From contig NW_019773957.1 of NCBI RefSeq assembly GCF_001039355.2, positions 1 to 31,228 on the forward strand: a stretch of 31,228 nt of DNA, read 5' to 3'. The notes beneath the pieces are model-generated. The model was given only the letters and a program-made list of their open reading frames with translations, was not told the origin of the DNA and searched no databases. The DNA is from Lingula anatina. Lineage: Eukaryota > Brachiopoda > Lingulata > Lingulida > Lingulidae. A program made the translations under genes and the position numbers. Positions 1-9,706 of this stretch are shown piece by piece. Every line of letters begins with the position of its first letter. Position 1 is the stretch's first letter.

Positions 1-42
1 GTTTTTTCACACAGTTTAACTAATTTGCCATAAATTAACCAG

Positions 43-193
43 GGGCACGTGGAAGAGGTGTGGACGGCGGCCATATCCCCGTCAGAGCACGCGTTCGTCA
101 CCGCCGGCCACGACATGATGGTCTGCAAGTGGTCAGCGGTCAGCCATAAAATGCTGTGGAAGGTCTACGTGGACAGTGCCTGCTGGGCCTCAG
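43..193 (+). CDS. EML exon a (internal, first visible)
   Basis: The acceptor AG is at 41-42 and the donor GTAGGT at 194. The frame starts in phase 0 and leaves one base (phase 1). It encodes 50 residues starting GHVEEVW, a typical start of a WD40 blade, and contains VTAGHDMMVCKW. Exons further 5' are outside the window. Confidence 0.9.
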
Positions 194-1828
194 GTAGGTC
201 TTATTAAAATTCCCTTTACACTGGACGGCGTCCTTTCTGCGCCCTTTGTATTTCGCGCCCATGAAACTGGCATTGCTGTGGTTGTAGAAAGGAGGCACAA
301 GCATCGCTTTAGGTGCAGAATGAATGCTCATTGATCGGCCAGTTGTCGGCACGTTAAGTATTATTTTTTAACTCTCAAACTAAACAGGGCCGTTCTACGG
401 GACAAAGAAAGGACGCCGTCCAGTGCAAAGGGGGCTTAAAGACCCATCCATTTATGGGGCCGTAGGTCTATTTGGAATTAAAGGGAAGCGCCACTGGAGA
501 CACATATTAGTCTAAAAGGTACACTGTACGCGTTTTAAAATTCCCCAAAGTCACACATTCTGTGTCTACGTATCGTGCAAAACTACTATAATATTTCCCA
601 ATTCAGAACTATAAAACCTCTTAAATAAAACTACCCACGTCGATAGTATCTACAGGAAAACGTTCTAAATAACTGGACAGTCATTTAAAATTAAAACACT
701 AGATTCAAAATGGAATAAAACATCGAATTTATGTTCAGGGTAGGGTCGAGCACTGATTCGTGTGTGGGGGAATTTTTTTCCCCGAGGAAATTTCATTTTG
801 GTTGGCAAACCTCTTCTAGAGTACCTTGAAGCATTGCACCTCAAATTTAAGTGATTCCTGGAAACTTGTCCCTCTCCTGTCAGAATACAGATCTGATACT
901 GCGAACTGCAAATGCATGTAGATGGCAGAGGAGTGAATTTCCAAGAAACTCTGAACACACAAAGGGCAATGACGTGGCAATTAGTGCATTCAAACCGTAC
1001 ACGCTAATCACTGTATTATCGAGATTAGACATGTATCCAGGTTCTATTTCTTTTAATATACAGTGCATGTACATGTATGTTCCCAGCTAATCCAGAACGT
1101 TATTTGTAACGTCATCACAATGTTACTAATCAATATATGACGTTATTGTAATCTCATCAAAACGTTTTGTGTAAGCTGGGTTGCTCATGACTTTTCTCAT
1201 TTTAAATTCCTGGTATAAAAAGCTTAAAAAAGTTAAAAATTACTCGCTAAGACATTTTAATCTAAAAAAAAGCTTTTCTTCCGTTCGATTTCATTAAATG
1301 TGAATACATACTTCATTATGCAGTATAGTAACGCACTAACAACTTTTTGCCTGTCACAATCTGATTTACATGTTTACGTATAGCCATGCCTATTTATTTA
1401 TTTATTTATTTATTTCCACTAACGCCCTCCTGTGTCGGTGTATATATCATTAAAATAATTGTTTTCCATAGCGTATCACCCTGAGGGTCACACCGTTGTT
1501 ATTGGGACAGAGACGGGACAGGTGATCGTGCTGAACGCTAACAATGGCAGCCAGCTCGCCTCCTTCAACGCTTCTCACGAGAAGATACAGACCGTGCAGT
1601 ACTCCCCAGGTTTGTAGATATAGTTGATACGGTAACAAAGTTTACCTGTTTTGTTTGTTATTTTTATGTACAATCACAAAATAAAACTGTACAATCACAA
1701 AATCACAAAAAAAAACTGACACAATTTTAAGACTTATATTCATCTAAATGGTTTTACTTCTTTTATTTAGTGTGCATGTGAATTTTTGTTTCTCATCTAA
1801 AATTTCTTTGAACGAAAGATGCAAGAGT

Positions 1829-1867
<39 letters not shown>

Positions 1868-4482
1868 AGTTATGAAATATCATTTGAACGGTATGTAATG
1901 AAAACGAGTTTCTCCTTTATTGTATTTTCGTATTTCAGATGGTGCCATGCTGGCTATTGGTTGCCATGACAACACGATATACGTGTTTGATGTTCTGGAG
2001 AAGAGGCGATCATACCGGAGACACGGCCAGGGTTTTCTGAGGGTAATTTCATTTGACATAAAATAAGCTAACTTACATTTTCGGGTGACATCAACTTTGC
2101 AGACTGATATCGACATAAGTTTGATGTGATCATCTTACTTATGTCAGTTTTTCGTATTTCAGTACGTCAGTGAAAGGATTTTTTCAGCATCTTTCTTTTT
2201 GGTTTTCCATCAGTAGTAAGATAACCGTTAGGGGTAAACCCCCCTCACTCAGCTCTTATTGAGGTCGTATCGTATCGTGAATGTTTTATTAAAGACTGAC
2301 GTAAATGAACTTCGGATCAACCCACCGTTCATTTTCTTGTTCACGAGCTCATTTTTGAATTCAATTTAATTGTGTGGGCTTTGAAACAAAACAGTACCGC
2401 CATCACTGTTTCTGAAAACATAGAATTACATGAAATACATGCATCCAGCGTTGTTTATTCATGTTATAGTGAGTTGCGGATCCCATGCCAAACGAACACA
2501 GACAACGGGAAATGTTCACACCTTTATTCACGCACATACACTGACATGGACATGATGATACTAAAATAACAAAATAATGAAAGATAAACACCAAACTGAT
2601 AATATAAAAATACACAAATATAATATAAACTGAATACAAATATAAAAAGAAATAATGAATTAATTATAAGAAACGGGAAATGTTGTGAATACTATAAATT
2701 GGGCTAGACAAAACGACTTATGCTTTTACATATACATTGTGCAAATAATTGACAATACGTACAGAGAAAAGTGGCTTTTCCCGCCCGATGGTGATCCACA
2801 GATTTTGCCGAAGTGACTACACAAAATCTTGATACTTGGCGACCTGAGCCTTCTGCTCGTCAAATACAAACGTGGCCGCGCCCAGAACTACTGCTGGCCG
2901 TATATATACTGAGCAAATCATTTGCATAACAAAACAAACATGACTAGTAATACGACCGTAGTCGCAACTTGTTGTCGTAAGCGACAACATAGTGTACCTA
3001 TTCAATAACAAAACCATTTATGTCTTATTCAATTCAGGGACACAAAAATTTCGTGTTGAATCTCGACTGGTCACGTGACAGCAGTTTCCTGAGGAGCGTT
3101 TCTGGGGATTGCGACACCCTATTCTGTGAGTAAACGTTCTCGTTTCTTGAAAATAAAAACATTAATAAATTTAAAACACGGTTCAAGGAAAAATATACAA
3201 AATGTGAAATGGTTGAATAGTTTACAAGCTGACACTCATTTAACATATTCTTTGGACTTCACATTATCAATGTATATGAAGTTCTTTTAATTTTGCAACA
3301 TATGTGAATGTGATTATTATTTTTATTTCTTATTGCTCATATATTATTATTTTTGCGTTCCATTTCTAACTTGTTAATGTTCCTTTCAGGGAATGTTAAT
3401 TCTATGCAGCAAGAGAAACCGGCCAAAAGCCTGCGTGACGTAGACTGGCACACGCACAACTGCATTCTGGGATACCACGTCATAGGTGCGAACCAGAATC
3501 TCTTCTAAAGAATTGCCAATTGTTATGTTAGCGTTAAGTCTTCATATCTACACGCTAGAAATTATCAAACATATGGTCATGAATACAGATTATTTGTAAA
3601 ATGGAATTAGCTTCGTAATTATTTGGTTATTTGGCGTTATGATAACCTGCAGAGTCCAAAAAATAAAAATAAACTGGTCATCTTCAACATTCTTAAAGTT
3701 CCGAACAAAATTCACTGGCATCACCCAAAATAACCAGCTTTGTCGTCGTTTTTATCTACAAATGATGGAAATACCGTTTCAATGCCTTTCACAGGATTTC
3801 TTCAATACAGATACTACTTATCGGTCAAATATACTTTTTACAGATATTTTGACACAAATAATTCACCTACTTTTCCTTTAAGGTGCTTGGTCTAACCTCG
3901 TGGAGGGGGAGGACCTTAGCTGCACGGCGCGTTCCCACTACAGGGACTATTTAGCTGTCGGAGATACAGAGGGCGCAGTTAGGCTCTACAAATATCCATG
4001 TGCTGCGCACAAGGTATGTTGTCCAGAAATGCCTCTACTTTGAAGTTTATCGGTATATTTAAGAACCTGAACGATATATATTAGAATTGAAAAGTTTCGA
4101 CTAATAAAGAGTGCACTTTCTCACAAAGAAAATTGAGTTTAGATTTCTTTGCTTCTGAAGGATAGTTAAACGAATAATTTGACTACGGACTTGTATCAAG
4201 ATCGTATCAGCCTCTTAATACATAGCCGTTCAAGCAGTACCGTCTGAAAATATTTTTCAAAAAATGTGAACAAACTTATTTCAACTACATTTCATCACGT
4301 CAAACTTGAAATACTCTCTTACTACATTACCATTTCAGCCTGAGTACTACGAAAAGAAGCACTATTCGTCCAACGTGACGTCAGTGGGTTTTCTGTTTGA
4401 CGACAGTTACGTCATAAGCACGGGAGGAGTGGACGCCGGGGTGATGCAGTTTGCTGTGGTGGAACCGCTAACCCCAAGGTAG
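43..4482 (+). CDS. EML-family WD40 protein, 3' part (7 coding exons)
   Basis: EML proteins bind microtubules and fold as paired WD40 beta-propellers. Seven exons join in one open frame: 43-193, 1472-1609, 1939-2042, 3038-3125, 3390-3485, 3883-4013 and 4339-4482. They total 852 nt, that is 283 residues plus stop. Every junction has AG/GT and the phases agree. WD-type blades are visible, for example GHVEEVWTAAISPSEHAFVT, SVSGDCDTLFWNV, and a last blade with STGGVDAGVMQF. The stretch LRDVDWHTHNCILGYHV followed by ARSHYRDYLAVGDTEGAVRL is the pattern I know from the C-terminal propeller of EML proteins. The protein ends 14 residues after the last blade motif. The N-terminus, HELP motif and any coiled coil are upstream of the window, so the paralogue (EML1-4 type or the long EML5/6 type) cannot be settled. 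Exon GC is clearly higher than in the downstream gene. Confidence 0.9.
212..432. mobile_element. 221-bp MITE-like element with 27-bp inverted ends
   Basis: The left end CCCTTTACACTGGACGGCGT (212-231, continuing to 238) is the reverse complement of the right end at 406-432 with a single mismatch in about 27 bases. The interior has no coding capacity. This is the structure of a non-autonomous DNA transposon. A target-site duplication is not clear in the flanks, so the superfamily is unassigned. Confidence 0.7.
1082..1180. mobile_element. 99-bp MITE-like element, CCCAGCT ends
   Basis: The left end CCCAGCTAATCCAGAACGTT is matched in inverted orientation by the right end, whose reverse complement reads CCCAGCTTACACAAAACGTT. 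The interior repeats AACGT/ACGTT words. It is too short to encode anything. The flanking duplication is not convincing. Confidence 0.55.
1391..1415. repeat. (TATT)n microsatellite
   Basis: About six uninterrupted TATT units lie in the intron before EML exon b. Confidence 0.9.
1472..1609 (+). CDS. EML exon b
   Basis: The acceptor AG is at 1470-1471 and the donor GTTTGT at 1610. It enters in phase 1 and leaves in phase 1, encoding AYHPEGHTVVIGTETGQVIV and then LNANNGSQLASF. The strand pair V-V-I-G-T / G-Q-V-I-V-L is a WD40 blade. Confidence 0.9.
1830..1864. repeat. (CT)n microsatellite
   Basis: About 17 uninterrupted CT units lie about 75 nt upstream of the acceptor of EML exon c (AG 1937-1938). 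Confidence 0.95.
1939..2042 (+). CDS. EML exon c
   Basis: The acceptor TATTTCAG ends at 1938 and the donor GTAATT begins at 2043. The entry codon GAT is split over the junction, giving D-GAMLAIGCHDNTIYVFDV. This is a WD40 blade with the H-D-N-x-I-Y-V pattern seen in EML proteins. It leaves in phase 0. Confidence 0.9.
2043..3037 (+). other. EML intron, no exon seen
   Basis: About 1 kb of non-coding sequence. The 2760-2990 part is more GC- and CpG-rich than its surroundings and contains a 7-bp stem (GTTGTCG/CGACAAC around TAAG, 2971-2988). It may be remains of a mobile element, but I could not identify one. The other EML introns (1610-1938, 3486-3882, 4014-4338) are short and show nothing beyond splice sites and simple repeats. 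Confidence 0.6.
3038..3125 (+). CDS. EML exon d
   Basis: The acceptor ATTCAG ends at 3037 and the donor is a consensus GTGAGT at 3126. It encodes GHKNFVLNLDWSRDSSFLRS and then VSGDCDTLF. Its last base T joins the next exon to make the Trp codon of the blade-closing W-N-V. Confidence 0.9.
3390..3485 (+). CDS. EML exon e
   Basis: The acceptor TCCTTTCAG ends at 3389 and the donor GTGCGA begins at 3486. It continues in phase 1 with NVNSMQQEKPAKSLRDVDWH and leaves in phase 1. The L-R-D-V-x-W then C-I-L-G-Y-H-V-I-G segment is the EML-specific linker between blades. Confidence 0.88.
3883..4013 (+). CDS. EML exon f
   Basis: The acceptor TTTAAG ends at 3882 and the donor GTATGT begins at 4014. It encodes AWSNLVEGEDLSCTARSHYR followed by DYLAVGDTEGAVRLYKYPC. 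Cys-x-x-x-x-H then a GD-x-x-G strand followed by Y-P-C is a recurrent EML blade signature. It leaves in phase 0. Confidence 0.9.
4339..4482 (+). CDS. EML terminal exon with stop codon
   Basis: The acceptor CATTTCAG ends at 4338. It encodes 47 residues starting PEYYEKKHYSSNVTSVGFLF, then the last blade strand VISTGGVDAGVMQF, and ends P-L-T-P-R at TAG 4480-4482. No downstream donor keeps the frame open, so this is the true C-terminus. Confidence 0.9.
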   Translation, partial: PEYYEKKHYSSNVTSVGFLFDDSYVISTGGVDAGVMQFAVVEPLTPR

Positions 4483-4667
4483 CCAATGATTTAACCCCAC
4501 ACCTTCTACGCCTCTCAACTGACACTCGCTGGAGACACACACACTGGAAAATTATTCGCGATGTTGAGTCCTGACGTAGGGAAGCTAAGGTCACGTGTGT
4601 CTCTGCAACTCGTAGGTCGGGGTGAGAAACCCATCTCTCCAAATTTACATTGTCAACACTGCTTGCG
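4483..4667 (+). other. EML 3' UTR (inferred)
   Basis: Sequence between the EML stop codon and the first AATAAA (4668-4673). The real cleavage site cannot be fixed because that hexamer is part of a long AATA repeat. Confidence 0.5.
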
Positions 4668-4669
4668 AA

Positions 4670-4700
<31 letters not shown>

Positions 4701-4718
4701 ATTAATTAATTAATTAAT
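4668..4718. repeat. (AATA)n / (ATTA)n microsatellite with AATAAA
   Basis: About nine AAAT-type units are followed by ATTA units. Each AATA junction creates AATAAA, so the tract could also serve as the polyadenylation signal of the EML gene, 186 nt after its stop. Confidence 0.85.
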
Positions 4719-5275
4719 GGTTGATAGATGTATGGCTCCACTAATTTGTAAAACAAAAAATCAATTCGAAATATTTCAGTGTACAGTTTATATTAATTTT
4801 ACAATGCTATATAGGTTTGTTAACAATGAACGTTTAATCTGGCAATGAAAAACCGTGCATTGGAAAATCACTGCTAAATGATTAAAATGATTTCAAAATC
4901 GAATAAGATATATAGGAAAAAGATATAATATATTTTGATATATGAATGTTTTATTTTACAGTTTATGTGTATTGTAAAGACAAAGTGCATGTAGAAAGGA
5001 TTATTGTATCATATTTTTATATAAGTTTCTTTTTTTTTCTTTTCATGGTTTTTTCACTTTTTTATTGATAAAACGATAATAATGACAGGAAAGAATGGAA
5101 TATATATTTATAATTTTTAAATATGTATTTTTGCGCTTATGACTTGTAATTGCAAGGTTGCTTGGACACTTTGCTTGATTAAAAAACTTTCTACGTCACA
5201 GTTATGAGGTAATTGGGACATTTTGTGCAATAGGACCACTCTCAGCACCCTGAGCTTCAGAGCTAACTTGACACT

Positions 5276-5276
5276 N
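5276..5276. other. Single N (assembly mark)
   Basis: One undetermined base. Unlike the other two Ns in the window, its flanks do not repeat each other. Confidence 0.95.
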
Positions 5277-5382
5277 ACTTAATTAAACATTGTGGACATT
5301 ACAGCAAATAGTGAAACTTTAATTTAGGAGACATTTCTACAAATTTTATGCATTCAGAAGTTTCAGGAAAAGACAATTACCA

Positions 5383-5712
5383 AAGCACATGCCAAAAATT
5401 AACTTACGGAGTTACTTGAAGACTGTGAGAAAAGTTAATTTACCAGGATTTTGAGAAAAGTTAATTTACCAGAGGATTTCATGCAGTAAGCACCTAGTCG
5501 AAATCAACTTACAGAATGACTTAAAGATTGAGAAAAAAAAACAATTAATTTTCCACATGATTTCTACAAGCACCTGCCAAAAGTAAACTTAGGAATTACT
5601 TGAAGATTTTTAGAAAGGTTAATTTACCAGAGGATTTCATGCAGTAAGCACCTGGCAGAAATCAACTTACAGAATGACTTGAAGATTGAGGAAAAATCAA
5701 TTAATTTCCCAG
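5383..5712. repeat. Degenerate tandem repeat, about 80-bp unit
   Basis: Units begin with AAGCAC at about 5383, 5488, 5568 and 5646. Each carries a version of AACTTA, then GACTTGAAGATT, then TTAATTTACCAG. The spacings are 105, 80 and 78 nt, and the longer first unit contains an internal repeat of AAAAGTTAATTTACCAG. Alternate units are most alike (period about 158). Confidence 0.75.
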
Positions 5713-5796
5713 AAAAATTTCTTGCCAGAAAGTAACTAATAACTACAAACATGGGAAGACCTGACCAAACATTGTGGTGACTTGGCGGTAAAAGAC

Positions 5797-5978
5797 ATGT
5801 CCAAAAAGATGTGGAGTCCTAATGGCCAAGTGTCAAGCCCACCCCTGCTGCCATCTGGTGTTTTAGATAGAATAATAGGAAGAAAAAGATGCAACAGCTT
5901 GCAGGGCAGCATTGGATTTGATATTTTTAGAATTAAAGGGTTGCGTAGGAGGTCTATGTCTGTTAGTGCAACCACAGA
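5797..5978 (+). CDS. Rap1GAP candidate distal first exon (isoform A)
   Basis: The ATG at 5797-5799 opens 60 codons plus two bases; the frame is closed upstream by TAA at 5740-5742. The product starts [20 protein letters not shown] and contains IIGRKRC and a basic LRRRSMSVS, a good basophilic-kinase site. The donor GTAAGT is at 5979. It leaves in phase 2, which fits the microexon at 6799 exactly. Neither a promoter nor a transcript is visible, so this rests on coding appearance plus phase agreement. Confidence 0.65.
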
Positions 5979-7214
5979 GTAAGTTTAATACTGGAAAAAA
6001 GTGGATATATATGTAGTGGTCTTATAGGAGTCTGTTGCCTTGAAAGTTTATATATATATGTAAGTTTAATACTGGAAAAAAGTGGATATATATGTAGTGG
6101 TCTTATAGGAGTCTGTTGCCTTGAAAGTTTATATATATATGGATATGGACCTTTGACCCTCCAACTCTTTAATTACTTCCCAATCCCTCTTATGTGTCCC
6201 CCCCCTTTCTCTCTTCCTCTCTTTCTTCTTCTTCTTCATCTTTCTCCAGAATGTAAACCAACCATGTATAGAGTTTTATACCACCCTTATAATGCTTTTT
6301 TTTCTAAGAAATTAATATTTTTTAAATATTTTATATATCTTAGTCTTATAAAGGTAAATGTATTTGGTGGACTGTGTTTATGTATGAGGAGATGACTAAC
6401 ATAAGTCAGAGATGATAACAGGTAGACAGCTAGGTGTGTAGCTAGGAAGGGGTGTATTGAATTACATCCCTATTAACTGACTCCATTTCATAACTTATAC
6501 TTTATTATCAGTGTCCTTCTCTGAGAGCATATAAAAGTGTATCCTTGTCCTTTTCATGTTTAAATTTCAGGCAAATGATAAAGAAATGAAGAAACTTGTG
6601 GTTATCACTTGACATTTTATGTATATATTTACCTATTTAAATGTAGAATTTTTTTACAATTTCTTTTCAGCAGAATGGTGAAAAACAATGAATGAAGTGC
6701 TTAAAAATGGTTGTTTGAAATTAAAAAGATGATAACACAGTCTTTGAAATTTTTTTGATTTCGTTTTTTGTTAATAAATTTGTTCCTTGTCGTTGCAGGT
6801 GTGATGCCCCGTTGACGTTACGAAACTACAGGTAAGAAACTTTGATTTTTCTACTTATTCATTAGCCTATTAGCCTTACATTAGCAATATTCTACTCAGA
6901 AGAGATTGCATCTTGTATAAGATTTTCTCACCAAATTGAATCCCTGGGCCCAAAAGGAAAGCAATTTTTCACCTAGTAAAGACATACACCTTCAGAACCC
7001 TAGTGATCATGTCAGCACATTTAAATAAGACACCTTATAAATGCCTCTTGTAACAGAAATTTCAGTTGACACAAAATACCAAATATAAAATTCAGATAAA
7101 AACAATGGTTCAATGGTTTTTGATTAAAAGTTTTACTTCCTTTTTTATTCTGTTATTTTTCTTAGTAAATCTTTTATTTGTATAAGTGATTGACATAAAA
7201 GCTTAAGGTTTGGA

Positions 7215-7263
<49 letters not shown>

Positions 7264-9653
7264 AAAAAAAACAGGTGCACATGCACACAAACATATACAA
7301 TTCCACACACATACACACGTACATACACACACACATACATACATATATGCACACACCCCTGCATGCATTTTCATATACACTTCAAGTTCAATTGAAGGTA
7401 AGTTTGAATTCAATAGTGTGCGTTGCTAGAGTATATGGGTGCTTTCCCAGAGATTTAGATCGATCTAAAGATTAAGTTTTAGATCAACCTAACTCCCTGG
7501 GGGTTCACGCTAAATTGCAGTCAGCCAAGCGGGCACCATAGTTAATTACCCCCTTACAGCTTTTAGTAGGCAGGACAGACGCTTAAGCCGGCCAAGCTGA
7601 CAGTAATCTAGTGAGACTCCCCACAGGGATAGATCGATCTAAAAATCTATGGAAATGGGGTGTTTTACTTGTATCATCTCATAAGAGATATAAGGAAATT
7701 GGAAGCCGTGAGGTTATCTTATATTTCACAAATTAGTAGGAAATGGGGGAAATGTACAATGTTAATGTCTGGGGATTATGTTATTTGACTTACCTGGGAA
7801 TGGAAATTGAGGTGATGAAAACAATTTTTTAGTAAATCGATGCTTTTTTTGTCCATGACGATTTTTTTGTGTCCTGTTAAACACGCGATCCATTTATTTG
7901 TCTTTCTAAAGAGGTAAAAATAACAATTTCGTGTGGTTGCTGTTCTTAAAGGGATACACAGATATTACAGTGAAAACGGAAGCAAATCTAAGGCTTGTCT
8001 TCTGCATTTATTTTGCAATATTTGGAAAATTGTCGAAGATGTTTTTGATAAGGAATTGATGGGATTATACGGTGTACCAACAGATGTGCCATTTAGTTAA
8101 CATTTTGTTATCGATTTGACTGCAGTTTTAAGTTTGTCAGTTTTTCAGCTGGAAGGTGAACATAACTATTATGTTAACTTATGGCCTGGCATGTATTAGC
8201 TTACATTCAAAGTCGTCTGGTATCTAATATTTGGATTGAAAGCGATCCATTGTCTTTTTCAAACTCATGACTTTGAGAGCAAATAGTGTTTCAGTAGGAT
8301 ACAGCATAGCAAATTCAGTTTACCATGGTTGTGTAGTTTTCAATAACAATTAAGGCTAGTTTACATTTGGAAAAACCTGATTCAGCCCTGGTACAATCTT
8401 GGCTCACACCAGGACATTTTCACAGTGACTTACAGTGCAAAAGAAATTTTTTTTATCTGAATCTGATAATGACTGGAGTGGTGTAAACTGTCTTCTTTTA
8501 AGTAGGTTGCTTTTTATCAATATCTGCCATTTTGTGCCTCAAGGAGTGCTGAGTTAATGTTAATGGCTAATGGAAAATATATTATTCGGGCTCTAGGGAG
8601 TTCTGACGGCTGAAATGACTTATGGCAATTATCATTTATGAGTCTCACTAAATTTTAAAAACAATAATGACTAGTTAAGCACCTTAGCTTTGGTACAATA
8701 TAAAGGCACATTTTAAAACTTGTAAACTTGAAAATCTGAGCGTCTTACGGAAGACCCAGAAGACGGCCTCAATCCGCCCCTGGTCATGTGATGCACATTA
8801 CACGTGCTAAGCAGGCAACAGTGTTCAGGAGGCAAGATAATTCCAGTAGAGAAATGAGAAACGTGCAAAGATGGAAAAGTAATAATAATGTCTTTAATCA
8901 TATTTGACATGCAACTTATTTTTTGGAAGATTTTGATTGAAAAACTATGAAAATAAATACCAAGTAATAAAATTTCATTTAAGTTAATGAGACATAAATT
9001 AAAATGGCCTGGTAATACTTTTTTATTATCTTTGTTACGCAGGCAGTCATAATGAAAGATTTGATATTAGAAAAGAGGACTATCAAATGATGAAGACATT
9101 ATTCACCTTTTGGCACATGTTTCTGTTAAACTGGTGTGTTTTTCATCATCCACTTACCAGGTTGTTAATTTGAGATTCAATTATTTTTAAGATAAGGTAA
9201 TTAATAAAGAATGGAATGATATGAAAAGAAATCAAAACACTGCAAATTACTGATAGAAATGGAAATTAAATAAAAATAACATCTTAACACAGGTCTAAAG
9301 GCAAGGTCTTTTTTTTTGGGGGGGGGGGCAGGGGTTAAAAGAAATGCTCTTGGTCCGAAATGATCTACTCTGAAGTAAAAAATAGCCCAGTGTTCAACGA
9401 GTGATGACTTACACTGGCATCAGTCTGATTAATTAAGATATCCAACCATGTTGGTCATAAGTGAACAGTGGTAAAAAGATTGATGGTCAGATTGTTGATT
9501 ATAATTATACGATCTAGGTTCTAGGCCATTCTGGCATTATAGGTTGACAAAGGTCCACTTTTTCATAAAAAAAAGTACCACCTTTTTCTATTTTTCAAAT
9601 GCTGGCTACAGGCTTGTAACAGGTCCATTATATTTAGGTACACACATACATCC

Positions 9654-9706
<53 letters not shown>

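Larger units (their letters stand above)
194..1471 (+). other. EML intron with two MITE-like elements
   Basis: This 1.28-kb intron holds an inverted-repeat element at 212-432, a second small one at 1082-1180, and a (TATT)n tract at 1391-1415. No coding exon could be supported between them. Confidence 0.8.
4719..5796. other. Intergenic region between the EML and Rap1GAP genes
   Basis: AT-rich and without coding signal. It holds an N at 5276 and a degenerate tandem repeat (5383-5712). The promoter of the distal Rap1GAP first exon should lie here, but no convincing core element is visible. Confidence 0.6.

Noticed and set aside
2372-3246. Several 65-78 codon frames on both strands in an EML intron
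   Set aside because: No splice phase agreement with flanking exons, no motif, and they overlap one another at random.
7145-7475. Overlapping frames of Thr-His or Cys-Val repeats on both strands
   Set aside because: Translation of the (CA)n microsatellite.
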